From Cyclobacterium amurskyense (GTDB taxonomy: Bacteria > Bacteroidota > Bacteroidia > Cytophagales > Cyclobacteriaceae), in assembly GCF_001050135.1 (NCBI RefSeq), contig NZ_CP012040.1:3613001-3677000 (forward strand): DNA of 64,000 bases, in the 5' to 3' direction. Shown here one piece after another: positions 6,692 to 15,293 of the stretch. Numbering within the stretch: position 1 is the stretch's first letter; every line of letters begins with the position of its first letter. The position numbers were made by a program, and so were the translations under genes. Under the pieces are notes generated by a model that did no database searches, was not told the DNA's origin, and saw only the letters and a program-made list of their open reading frames with translations.

Positions 6692-8419
6692 TTAGACCAG
6701 CTCATCGGGTCTGAATCTCATGGATTCTGGATAAGGAAAGGCGTGGATCAATTCACCCTTTCTAAGTTTCTCCTGAATGGCAGACCAATACCCGGGATCA
6801 AATAGTTCGGGATTGGATTGGATGAAATAGCTTTTCACATCCTGACGACCTATCATAAATCGTTTAAAATCTTCGGGAAACACGTCGTTTTCATTAATCT
6901 CATACCAGGGCTTGGAGGCGTAAATCTGATCATAGGTTTCAGGTTTTGGTTTGACGCGAAAGTTCATTTTATCTAGAAATTCAATTTCATCGTAATCATA
7001 AAAAATCACCCTGTTTTGACGAGTAACACCAAAGTTTTTTGTCATCATGTCACCTGGGAAGATATTTGCCTGAGCCATTTGTAAGATGGCTTTGGCATAA
7101 TCATCAACAGCATGCTTAGCGGCTTCCAGGCTACATTCTTCTAAGTAGAGGTTCAATGGGCGAAGCCTACGTTCGATGTACATGTGTTTTATTACCAGTG
7201 TGTCTCCTTCTATAGACAAAAGGGAATTCACATTTGTTTTTAGTTCTTTCATTAAGGTAGGGTCAATTCGATCTAGCGGTAGTCTGAAATTTTCAAACTC
7301 ATGGGTGTCCGCCATTCGCCCAACCCTGTCGTGTAGCCCCACCAATTTGTATTTTTCTTTAACCTGTTGTCTGGTCATGTTTTTGGGAGGTTCAAAATGA
7401 TCCTTGATCAACTTAAAAACGATATTGTAGGAGGGAAGGGTAAACACAGTCATGACCATCCCTTTAATTCCTTCCGCTAGAACAAATTGATCGGTACTTT
7501 GAGCAAGATGATTGGTGAAATCCTTGTAAAAAGCTGTTTTTCCATGTTTATTAAAGCCAATTGCATTGTACAACTCATAAGGCCTTTTGTGCTGAATGAC
7601 AGATTGAAGGAAGTTTACCGTTTGTGCTGGGATTGCTATAGGGGCCATGAAATAGGACCTAGTATAGCTGAAAATCCCACTCATGATGTTCGGATCAAAA
7701 ATCAAAGTGTCAGCGAATACTCCCTTTTCATTGTGTAGAAAAGGTATAATAAATGGCATCCATTTATTGCCCATATAAGTCCGGCCAATTAAATAAGCTG
7801 CCTTGTTGCGATAGAAAACATCCCTTAGAACCTGGGTGGTCGTTTCCTTGGTAGCTTTATATCTACTAAGGATCACCTGTTTTACACTGTCTACTAAATG
7901 GTCAATGTCCTTATCTCTCTGGTAATAGGGAACCCCAAAATAAAAATCTTCAAGAATATTATCGAAAGCTTGGTGGAGGTCAATTTGAGCAGGGTAGTTT
8001 CGGAACAAGGATTCATCGATTTTCCCAGAATCGGTAGTTCCTTGTAAATTGTAAAACATCAATTTCTCATCAATTACCTTTCCAGGAAACACTTTTCTAA
8101 ATACGGAATTGAAAAAAGTTCCTGCCAATTCCTTGTCCTCATTTGTTGATATAGCTTCCTGATAAGAACTGTGGAGCTTTTCCCAAACTGACCTGTCTCC
8201 ATTTTTGTCCTTTAGTAATTCCTCACAGTCACAAACGATATCCCTGAGGTGGTCTTTGTATAAGCGCAACCTTTCCCTATGATTGGCATGAAGTTGTTTC
8301 CAATTCCTTTCTTTAAAATTACCAGGGATTCGTTGAGTGATTTGATTAAAATCACCAATATAGGCAGCATAACCATTTAAGATAGTTTTTACTATGCGGT
8401 TTATAAGTTCAGAATTCAT
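6692..8419 (-). CDS. aceK: isocitrate dehydrogenase kinase/phosphatase
   Basis: A 575-residue AceK-family protein of normal full length (about 570-590). The N-terminal regulatory half includes NGYAAYIGDFNQIT, the family's R-R-x-R type helices and QPGTTDSG-like YNLQGTTDSGK. The kinase-fold half carries the ATP-site segment VFKLIKDHFEPPK, and later PGDMMTKNFGVTR and IFYDYDEIEFL, which correspond to the catalytic and metal-binding loops. AceK reversibly phosphorylates isocitrate dehydrogenase to direct carbon into the glyoxylate shunt. No aceA or aceB is in this window. The gene is monocistronic and convergent with the carbonic anhydrase gene. The family is best known from Proteobacteria, so its presence in this lineage is notable. 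Confidence 0.93.
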   Translation of the reverse strand: MNSELINRIVKTILNGYAAYIGDFNQITQRIPGNFKERNWKQLHANHRERLRLYKDHLRDIVCDCEELLKDKNGDRSVWEKLHSSYQEAISTNEDKELAGTFFNSVFRKVFPGKVIDEKLMFYNLQGTTDSGKIDESLFRNYPAQIDLHQAFDNILEDFYFGVPYYQRDKDIDHLVDSVKQVILSRYKATKETTTQVLRDVFYRNKAAYLIGRTYMGNKWMPFIIPFLHNEKGVFADTLIFDPNIMSGIFSYTRSYFMAPIAIPAQTVNFLQSVIQHKRPYELYNAIGFNKHGKTAFYKDFTNHLAQSTDQFVLAEGIKGMVMTVFTLPSYNIVFKLIKDHFEPPKNMTRQQVKEKYKLVGLHDRVGRMADTHEFENFRLPLDRIDPTLMKELKTNVNSLLSIEGDTLVIKHMYIERRLRPLNLYLEECSLEAAKHAVDDYAKAILQMAQANIFPGDMMTKNFGVTRQNRVIFYDYDEIEFLDKMNFRVKPKPETYDQIYASKPWYEINENDVFPEDFKRFMIGRQDVKSYFIQSNPELFDPGYWSAIQEKLRKGELIHAFPYPESMRFRPDELV

Positions 8420-8586
8420 AATGGCTATTCCCTTTTTTTATTGGCATTGTTTTGAGGTGGATATTAGGTTATTATTTTATTAGGACAAAATAAATAGCCT
8501 TTGGAATTGCAAATTTATTCCTTAATTTCGTTCGAGTTTATTCATTTCTGAATAAAACACAATAGGTTTAATAGGTTTGATAAGTA

Positions 8587-8619
8587 AAAAAGGCCTGAAT
8601 ATTATTCAGGCCTTTTTTT
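8587..8619 (+). terminator. perfect terminator-like hairpin just upstream of the NUDIX gene (candidate attenuator)
   Basis: A perfect 14-bp inverted repeat, AAAAAGGCCTGAAT (8587-8600) with ATTCAGGCCTTTTT (8604-8617), a 3-nt ATT loop and a T-run to 8619. It lies between two divergent genes, 18 bp ahead of the NUDIX ATG at 8638 and 167 bp upstream of aceK. It therefore terminates neither neighbour's coding transcript. Any promoter for the NUDIX gene must lie upstream of it, since there is no room between the T-run and the ATG. That position suggests attenuation or leader control; this is inference. Confidence 0.8.
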
Positions 8620-8637
8620 AATATATAAATACCAGGT

Positions 8638-9279
8638 ATGGATTTTATTCAATTGGTTAATAAGCTGACAAAAGTTCTGGAAGGCCCCTTACCAGGCAGA
8701 TCTGCTCAAGAGCGGATGGCTCCAATTCCTCTTGAAATGGAGCGTTTTGATAAGCAGCAGATTTTAAATGCTAGAAAAGGGGCTGTGTTAATGTTGTTTT
8801 GTCCTTCTGAGGATAATAAAAGCATTATTATTCCCTTTATTAAAAGAGCTACCTATGAAGGAGTGCACAGTGGACAAATCGCCTTGCCGGGAGGTAAAAA
8901 GGATTTGGGAGACACGGATTTGGGAGAAACAGCGCTGAGAGAGACGGAGGAAGAGATTGGAGTGCCTAGAAAGCATATTCAAATCCTTGGTAACTTATCC
9001 GACCTTTACATTCCCCCAAGTAATTTTTCTGTAAGGCCATATATTGGTTATTCCTCATTCCCTCCCGTATTTCAAATTGATGAAAGAGAAGTAGATCGAC
9101 TTGTAATCTGTAAGTTTGATGAATTGACAGATGAGGCCATTGTAAAGAAAAAAGGAATGAATCTTGCAGGTGGAACGCAAATTCAGGCTCCTTATTATGA
9201 AATCAATAAAGAGGTGGTTTGGGGAGCTACGGCCATGATATTAAGTGAATTTTTAACTCTTTTGAAGAAAATCGAATAA
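8638..9279 (+). CDS. NUDIX hydrolase, coenzyme A pyrophosphatase type
   Basis: 213 residues. The NUDIX box reads G-G-K-K-D...RETEEEIGV (about residues 83-107). Upstream lies the segment IPFIKRATYEGVHSGQIALPGG, which matches the CoA-NUDIX signature preceding the box (LLxxR...H.G...FPGG). The N-terminus has the PLPGRSAQERMAPIP feature common to CoA pyrophosphatases of the NudL/YeaB type. Such enzymes cleave CoA or its oxidised and acylated forms into 3',5'-ADP and phosphopantetheine products. The stop codon is 2 bp before the GTG of the DUF819 gene, which implies one transcript. A terminator-like hairpin sits immediately upstream. Confidence 0.88.
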   Translation: MDFIQLVNKLTKVLEGPLPGRSAQERMAPIPLEMERFDKQQILNARKGAVLMLFCPSEDNKSIIIPFIKRATYEGVHSGQIALPGGKKDLGDTDLGETALRETEEEIGVPRKHIQILGNLSDLYIPPSNFSVRPYIGYSSFPPVFQIDEREVDRLVICKFDELTDEAIVKKKGMNLAGGTQIQAPYYEINKEVVWGATAMILSEFLTLLKKIE

Positions 9280-9281
9280 TT

Positions 9282-10529
9282 GTGGAAGGTGCATTGATAA
9301 CAAACGACGCGGTAGTATTTGGACTTTTGATGGGAGTGCTTGGTTTTGTGTTTTACACTTCTGCCAGTGCGCATCCATTTTTTAAAGCAATGTATCGGAT
9401 AGTACCGGTAGTGTTACTTTGTTATTTTATTCCCGCTTTGTTTAATACAACAGGATTGATTTCAGGTGCTGACTCTCAGCTTTATTTTGTGGCCTCCAGG
9501 TACCTATTGCCTACTTCTTTGGTTTTATTGACCTTAAGTATAGACCTTAAAAGCATATCCAGATTAGGACCAAAAGCTTTAATCATGTTTTTGACAGGGA
9601 CATTCGGGATCATCATAGGAGGTCCAGTAGCCTTATATATCGTAGCACAATTTTACCCTGAAGTTTTGGGTGGGGTAGGTGCAGATGAAACATGGAGAGG
9701 ACTTGCTACCATAGCTGGAAGTTGGATAGGTGGTAGTGCTAATCAAACGGCCATGTTGGAGCTTTTTGGAGCTAGTCCAACACTTTTCAGTCAGATGATA
9801 GCCGTAGATGTTATTGTCGCAAATCTTTGGATGGCATTTTTGTTGTACTGGGCAGGTAAGCCAGGTTTTTTTGATAGAATTCTAAAAGCCGACACCTCTG
9901 CCATTACCGCTCTTAAGGAAAAAGTGGAGGCCCATCAAAAAAGCAACCTTAAAATTCCCAGTTTACAAGACACCATGACCATCTTGGGTTTGGGGTTTTT
10001 TATCACGGGATGTTCCCACTTTTTTGGGGATTATTTGGGTGGGTTTATTGGAGAAAATTTCCCTGAACTAAAACCCTATTCTTTAGATTCTACTTTCTTT
10101 TGGTTGGTTATTCTTGCTACTACTGGTGGATTGCTGTTGTCCTTTACGCGCTGGCGAAAACTAGAAGGAGTAGGTGCATCCAGGATTGGTAGCGCATTGC
10201 TTTATGTTTTGGTTGCGACCATAGGTATGCAAATGGACTTAGGAGCTGTATTGGATAATCCTGTATTTTTTCTTGTTGGAATTATTTGGATGGCGTTTCA
10301 TATTTTATTTATGCTTATGGTTGCCTTTATTATTAAAGCACCTTTTTTTTATGTAGCCATAGGTTCACAGGCAAATGTAGGCGGGGCTGCCTCTGCACCG
10401 ATAGTAGCCTCAGCTTTTCATCCGGCACTAGCACCAGTTGGTGTATTACTGGCCGTCTTAGGATATGGTGTGGGTACCTATGGTGCTTATATTTGTGGTA
10501 TATTACTGCAATTGGCATTTGGAGGCTAG
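9282..10529 (+). CDS. DUF819 family integral membrane protein
   Basis: 415 residues with about ten to twelve hydrophobic segments. Typical DUF819 features are SLVLLTLSIDLKSI, GGPVALYI, the conserved GSWIGGSANQTAM loop and the terminal GGAASAPIVASAFHPALAPVGVLLAVLGYG(V) block, shown here in two shorter parts. The two-fold pseudo-repeated glycine-rich loops resemble secondary transporters, but no substrate is established for the family. The start is GTG at 9282, two bases after the NUDIX stop; no better ATG lies near. The following ferredoxin-like gene starts 12 bp after its stop, so the three genes look like one operon. Confidence 0.85.
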   Translation: MEGALITNDAVVFGLLMGVLGFVFYTSASAHPFFKAMYRIVPVVLLCYFIPALFNTTGLISGADSQLYFVASRYLLPTSLVLLTLSIDLKSISRLGPKALIMFLTGTFGIIIGGPVALYIVAQFYPEVLGGVGADETWRGLATIAGSWIGGSANQTAMLELFGASPTLFSQMIAVDVIVANLWMAFLLYWAGKPGFFDRILKADTSAITALKEKVEAHQKSNLKIPSLQDTMTILGLGFFITGCSHFFGDYLGGFIGENFPELKPYSLDSTFFWLVILATTGGLLLSFTRWRKLEGVGASRIGSALLYVLVATIGMQMDLGAVLDNPVFFLVGIIWMAFHILFMLMVAFIIKAPFFYVAIGSQANVGGAASAPIVASAFHPALAPVGVLLAVLGYGVGTYGAYICGILLQLAFGG

Positions 10530-10541
10530 AAGAAAGAAACG

Positions 10542-10793
10542 ATGAAACCAAGAAGGAAATTTGTTTTTGTTTGTAATGGGAAGGACTGTAAGAAAAATGA
10601 TGCGAAATCTTTCACTGAAGTCATAAAAAATACCATTAAAGAGGATGATTTCAGAGGTAATTTTAAACTGGTGAAGTCTAAATGTATGGATTGTTGTAAA
10701 TCCGGACCAGTGGCTGTAATTGGTCATGAACTCATAAAGAAGGGAGACAAAGATAAATTATTACTTTTACTTAGAAGCAACCTCCATAAATAG
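10542..10793 (+). CDS. small (2Fe-2S) ferredoxin-like (thioredoxin-fold) protein
   Basis: 83 residues. FVCNGKDCKK near the N-terminus and SKCMDCCKSGP at about residues 46-56 give the C-x4-C ... C-x2-C(C) arrangement of thioredoxin-like [2Fe-2S] ferredoxin domains. The C-terminal KKGDKDKLLLLL helix is also usual for this small family. The partner and electron donor are unknown. It lies 12 bp after the DUF819 gene and appears to be the last gene of that run. Confidence 0.8.
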   Translation: MKPRRKFVFVCNGKDCKKNDAKSFTEVIKNTIKEDDFRGNFKLVKSKCMDCCKSGPVAVIGHELIKKGDKDKLLLLLRSNLHK

Positions 10794-11261
10794 TAATTGA
10801 TCTGGCGTAACCAGTTTTCGGTTATTAGTAATAAAAACCCTATTTTTCCCACTATTAGGAGTTGGAATCATTTCAAATTTCATAGCCCTTCACTTTTGTA
10901 TTATCTTGGCTTTTGAAGTATTGATTTTCTTATGGTTACAAATATTTATGTGAAATAAAAGAGGGATTCTGTAATCTTAATTCTGAGACACAGCCTTTTT
11001 TAGAAGCTATTTAAACTATATTTTTTGTTGATATCGCCGTAGCGATATAACATACCTGATTTTCAGATGGTTTCACCTTTGGTGATGTGTATTTTCGCTT
11101 GGTACAGTTTCAAGATTTAATTGAATTTAAGTTTTTTTTATTCAAAATTGTTAGAGAATTAATTATTGTTAGTAACTTATACAATTAATCCTATTGAGCC
11201 AAATCGACTGGTTCTCAGTTTTTAATTTTGTATTGTGACAGGATGATTCCTGATTTTAATC
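10794..11261. other. 468-bp intergenic region; hairpins, possible repeat relic
   Basis: No gene seen. It holds two short hairpins, TATCGC-CGTA-GCGATA (about 11033-11048) and TCACC-TTT-GGTGA (about 11075-11087), which loosely resemble the central hairpin region of the 206-bp element. CCTGATTTTC follows the first hairpin, as CCTGATTGTC does in copy B. The resemblance is too weak for a firm call. The 3' end holds a candidate promoter for the histidine kinase, described separately. Confidence 0.4.
11223..11230 (+). promoter_or_regulatory. candidate -7 promoter element for the hybrid histidine kinase
   Basis: TAATTTTG matches the Bacteroidota -7 consensus TAnnTTTG and lies 31 bp ahead of the ATG at 11262. 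No well-spaced TTG -33 element is evident; the nearest is 26 bp upstream. Support is therefore modest. Confidence 0.4.
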
Positions 11262-14200
11262 ATGAAAGAAGAGTTTGATAAAAATCTCTTTCAAGGTGAT
11301 GAGAAAAGCCTTGATCTATTTTTGGTATTCGATTACAACCAAGTAATATTTTCTTCCGAAAATTGGCCAGACCAATTGCTGGATGGAGATTCATGGGATA
11401 CCTGTTTGTCAGGATTTAATGGTTTGGTCAATGAAGTGATATCATTTTTTAATGACGAGGACCAAACTCAAATGCATTGTAACTATATACATGCACAAAA
11501 TCCTGATTTTCAAATCTCCCTTGAAGGTAAGCTTGTGCATGGAAAAGGGAAGATTTGTATAGTAAATGGAAAGTATCAGCCCCTTGTTTCAAAAGATTAC
11601 GATGAAATCTTTTGGGACAATGAACGGTCTGTTAGCTTAGGTCAAGAAGATGCTGCGGCCATTTTAAAAGGTAAAATGGAATTTGATCAACAGATCAATG
11701 AAGTGTCCACGGCTTTTTTAAATGCCCCTGAAAAAGAATGGGATAAGGTTTTTATGAAGGCTTTGTCCATGGTTGTCAAATCGCAAAAAGCAGAGAATGG
11801 CAATTTCTTTTATGTAAATCATGAATTACAACAACTTGAATGTTTTTTTGAGTACAAGGTCAATCCCGAAGCAGGTTTACTGAAGATAAATAGAACCATT
11901 TCCTTAGAGGGACAGGAAGAATTTTTGGAGAATGTAGGGACTTCTGGTTTTATTGCTGTTGACGATTTAAGAAATTTAAAAAATAAAAACTCTTTTGAGG
12001 CTATAATTGCTGACAAACTAGGCTTTGTAGCTTATATCATAGTCCCCATTTTTGCTGAAAACAATCTTTTGGGATTATTTACACTTAGTAGTTCCAAGCC
12101 GCAACCACATTGGAATTCCAACCATAGAAATAGGTTTGGGATTAGACAATTGGCAGATGTATTTGGAGCGGCACTTATCAACCGTTCTACTAAGTCTAAG
12201 TTGTTTAGAAATGAGAAATTACTTAGTTCAACTGAAGTATTGGCCAAGTCAGGATCATGGAGACTGCAAAATTCAGGTAGGAAGATCTTTTTATCTAAAG
12301 GGATAAACCGAATTTTCGATTTGGACTTGTCCATTGATGTGATTGAAATAAGTGATTTTTTAGAATTGATCCCTGCCAAAGACAGAGAGCTGGTTAAATC
12401 TAAAGTACAGGAGGCTCTCCAGAACAGGAAATCTGTTTCAGGTGAGTTTATTTTTACCAATTCCAATGGAAAAGAAAAGCATATTTCTTACCTAATTCAG
12501 GTAAATCAACTTACCAGCAAAAGCAACCTCGAAGTTTTTGGTTATTGTAATGATATAACTGAGAAAAAAACGGTAGAGCGTAGACTTCTTTTTGAATCCC
12601 AAATTTTAGCCCAAGTCAATGAACCTATTTATGTTACAGATCTTAATCTGAACGTAATTTATATGAATGAGGTGGCCATATTTGAGGGAGAGCCTTTTCA
12701 AAACGGCCATGGTGGGAAAATTACTGATTTCTTCAAAATCATCAATGCCCCTTCCATATCATTCAAGGGTTTAATAGAAAAAGCTTCAGCCAATGGGATG
12801 TGGGTGGAGGAAGTTCAGATATTGGACAATACCGGAAATGTTCAACCTTTTGAGGTTTCCGTTAAGCCCATACAAAATGTTGAGGTTGAGAAAATAGGTT
12901 ACTCCTTTTTGGTGAGGAATCTAACTACCTTACTTCTACGTGAAGAAATGGCAAAAAAGGCCAAGCTGATTATTGAAAACAGCCCGGCAATATTGTTTGA
13001 AGTAGAACCTAATGAGAGATTTAAGATTTCCTATATCACCGAAAACATTAATCAATTTGGTTATGTTTCAGAGGATCTTGTAAGGGATTCTGTTAGTCTG
13101 AAAGATTTTGTCCATCCAGATGATCGTCTTATTTTCGAAAAGGAACTCATCAATCCCGAAAAAACCCAATACAATAGAGAGTATAGGTTGCTGTCTGCTG
13201 ATGGCGGTTACAGATGGGTTGAGGATAAAATTCGGCCTGTGTTTGACACAGAGGGGAATGTGATTTTGTATGAAGGTTTACTTCATGATGTTACAGAAAG
13301 GAAAAAGGACCGGCTTGAAATTGAAAAGATCCAAGACAGGTACCGAGTGCTCGCGTCTAATATTCCCTTCACCAATGTTTTTTTAATTGATAAAAACTAT
13401 AGGTATTTAGTTGCTGAGGGTTCAAACTTCACCAATTGGGGTTTTGATAAATCTTATTTTTTAGGTAGGACCATTCAGGAAGTGCACACCGTTACACGTA
13501 AAGTCGTAGAACCCTTAGTGACGGAGGCGGTAGAAAAGAAAAAAACGCTTAGTGACCTTATAACCTATCTTGAGCGCGTCTATGAATTGACGGCCAAACC
13601 CATTTTTAAGGAGGGAAAATTAGAGTATGTTCTGGGGATTGTAAGAGATATTTCAGAGGAGTACTTGGCTAAGAAGGAATTGAAGAAAAGCGAAATTAAG
13701 TACAGAAGTCTGGTAGAAGAGTCGACTGAGATTATATTTTCTATTACCGCCCAACTTGAGCTTAGTTATGTTTCTCCAAATATCAAACAATTTCTGGGCT
13801 ACGAAACCTATGAATTTACCAGTGGTGATTTTACAGATTATCTGCATCCTGAAGATGCTCAGGTTTTGCAGGACGGTAACTCTCGTCCAATAAAATACTT
13901 TGAAGACCATCCTGAATTTGAGTTCAGGTTAAGACATAAGCGTGGACACTATAGGGTGTTTAGTTCTAGTGGAAAAGTAATTCGGGATGAAAACAATCAG
14001 GTAAGGTACTATACCGGAATAGCAAGAGATATTACCAAATTAAAAGAAACTCAAAAGGAATTATTTGAAGCCAAAGAAAAGGCTGAAGCTGCGCTAAATG
14101 CAAAAAGCCAATTCTTGTCAGTCATGAGTCATGAAATCAGAACTCCAATGAATGCAGTAATTGGACTTTCTCATCTTTTGATAGAAGACAAACCAAGGGA

Positions 14201-15215
14201 AGATCAACTTGAAAATCTGCGTACATTGCAGTTTTCTGCAGAGAATTTACTGGGTCTGATCAATGATATTCTTGACTTTAACAAGATAGATTCAGGGAAA
14301 CTGATCCTGGAAAAAGTACCATTTGAACCGAGAAACCTCATCAATAGAATAATTCATTCCTACAGTTATCAAATAAGGGATAAATCCTTGGAAATAATTT
14401 ATGAACCGGATTTTTCGTTACCAAAGCTACTAATTGGAGATCCTGTTCGAATTGCTCAAATTCTCAATAACCTTATAAGTAATGCTATAAAATTCACTGA
14501 TAAAGGCTTTATAAAAATAGCCCTGGAGCTTATCAGTCAGGAAAATGACAGGGTAAATGTCCGGTTTACGGTAAAAGATACAGGTATAGGGGTTGCCCCT
14601 AGCAAGGTTAAGTCTATATTTGATGCCTTTACTCAGGCCAGTACAGATACTACCAGAAAGTATGGAGGAACAGGTTTAGGTTTGGCTATTGTTAAAAAAC
14701 TTACCAAGTTATTCGGTACGGAGATACACTTGGAGTCCAAAATAGGAGAAGGGTCTACCTTTTGGTTTGACATCAATTTCCAAGTTCAGGATGAGAAAAA
14801 ATTAAAAACTGTTTCCGAAGCCCTAGTAATGGATGGGCAACTTGGTGACAAGAAAATTTTGGTAGCTGAGGATAACCTGGTTAATCAGGTGTTGTTAAGG
14901 AAATACTTATCCAAATGGGGAGTTGGGGAGATCAAATTTGCTGAAAACGGTAAAATTGCCCTGGATCATTTTATCAAAAATGATTTTGACTTGGTGCTTT
15001 TGGATCTTCAGATGCCAGAGATGGATGGTTTTGAGGTAGCTAAAATCATCCGTAAACTCGACTTGCTTTCAAAAAGGAATGTGCCAATTATAGCCCTTAC
15101 CGCTTCTTCTTTGCTAGAAGTAAAAGAGCAACTTGAAGCCTCAGGAATGGACGATTATATATCAAAACCATTTACCCCAGAGAACCTTTATAGCAAAATA
15201 ATCAATTATCTCTGA
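11262..15215 (+). CDS. multi-PAS hybrid sensor histidine kinase with receiver domain
   Basis: 1317 residues with no transmembrane segment evident, so probably a cytoplasmic sensor. In order: an N-terminal region of no recognised fold (1-130); a GAF-like domain (about 140-300); then about five PAS/PAC units (roughly 330-440, 445-560, 565-690, 695-805 and 812-925). The PAS units are marked by repeats such as FVHPDDR, YRVLASNIPF and YLHPEDAQ. HisKA follows with SHEIRTPMNAVIGLSHLL (phospho-acceptor H957). The HATPase domain has NLISNAIKF, DTGIGV and GGTGLGLAIV (about 1065-1145). A receiver domain follows with LLDLQMPEMDG (phospho-acceptor D1248) and a conserved Lys near ISKPF. No output regulator is adjacent, so it is an orphan kinase whose signal and target are unknown. 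It is monocistronic. Confidence 0.95.
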   Translation: MKEEFDKNLFQGDEKSLDLFLVFDYNQVIFSSENWPDQLLDGDSWDTCLSGFNGLVNEVISFFNDEDQTQMHCNYIHAQNPDFQISLEGKLVHGKGKICIVNGKYQPLVSKDYDEIFWDNERSVSLGQEDAAAILKGKMEFDQQINEVSTAFLNAPEKEWDKVFMKALSMVVKSQKAENGNFFYVNHELQQLECFFEYKVNPEAGLLKINRTISLEGQEEFLENVGTSGFIAVDDLRNLKNKNSFEAIIADKLGFVAYIIVPIFAENNLLGLFTLSSSKPQPHWNSNHRNRFGIRQLADVFGAALINRSTKSKLFRNEKLLSSTEVLAKSGSWRLQNSGRKIFLSKGINRIFDLDLSIDVIEISDFLELIPAKDRELVKSKVQEALQNRKSVSGEFIFTNSNGKEKHISYLIQVNQLTSKSNLEVFGYCNDITEKKTVERRLLFESQILAQVNEPIYVTDLNLNVIYMNEVAIFEGEPFQNGHGGKITDFFKIINAPSISFKGLIEKASANGMWVEEVQILDNTGNVQPFEVSVKPIQNVEVEKIGYSFLVRNLTTLLLREEMAKKAKLIIENSPAILFEVEPNERFKISYITENINQFGYVSEDLVRDSVSLKDFVHPDDRLIFEKELINPEKTQYNREYRLLSADGGYRWVEDKIRPVFDTEGNVILYEGLLHDVTERKKDRLEIEKIQDRYRVLASNIPFTNVFLIDKNYRYLVAEGSNFTNWGFDKSYFLGRTIQEVHTVTRKVVEPLVTEAVEKKKTLSDLITYLERVYELTAKPIFKEGKLEYVLGIVRDISEEYLAKKELKKSEIKYRSLVEESTEIIFSITAQLELSYVSPNIKQFLGYETYEFTSGDFTDYLHPEDAQVLQDGNSRPIKYFEDHPEFEFRLRHKRGHYRVFSSSGKVIRDENNQVRYYTGIARDITKLKETQKELFEAKEKAEAALNAKSQFLSVMSHEIRTPMNAVIGLSHLLIEDKPREDQLENLRTLQFSAENLLGLINDILDFNKIDSGKLILEKVPFEPRNLINRIIHSYSYQIRDKSLEIIYEPDFSLPKLLIGDPVRIAQILNNLISNAIKFTDKGFIKIALELISQENDRVNVRFTVKDTGIGVAPSKVKSIFDAFTQASTDTTRKYGGTGLGLAIVKKLTKLFGTEIHLESKIGEGSTFWFDINFQVQDEKKLKTVSEALVMDGQLGDKKILVAEDNLVNQVLLRKYLSKWGVGEIKFAENGKIALDHFIKNDFDLVLLDLQMPEMDGFEVAKIIRKLDLLSKRNVPIIALTASSLLEVKEQLEASGMDDYISKPFTPENLYSKIINYL

Positions 15216-15243
15216 TATAGTGTTGATTTTTATGCATAAACGG

Positions 15244-15276
15244 TTGCTGAATTCCTCAGCTAAAATGATATCTTTG
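15244..15276 (+). promoter_or_regulatory. candidate Bacteroidota promoter for the outer-membrane protein gene
   Basis: TTG at 15244-15246 and TATCTTTG at 15269-15276 (consensus TAnnTTTG), with a 22-bp spacer and the ATG 17 bp downstream. The -7 element is exact and the spacer is slightly long. It lies in the 78-bp gap after the histidine kinase, so the next gene probably has its own promoter. Confidence 0.6.
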
Positions 15277-15293
15277 CATCTTTAAATAGCCCT

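Noticed and set aside
7176..7400. 74-codon frame on the plus strand within aceK
   Set aside because: Antisense shadow of a conserved coding region with no protein signature.
11033..11110. Possible further copy of the MITE-like element
   Set aside because: Only short hairpins and a CCTGATT match agree; no terminal repeat or flanking duplication is visible.
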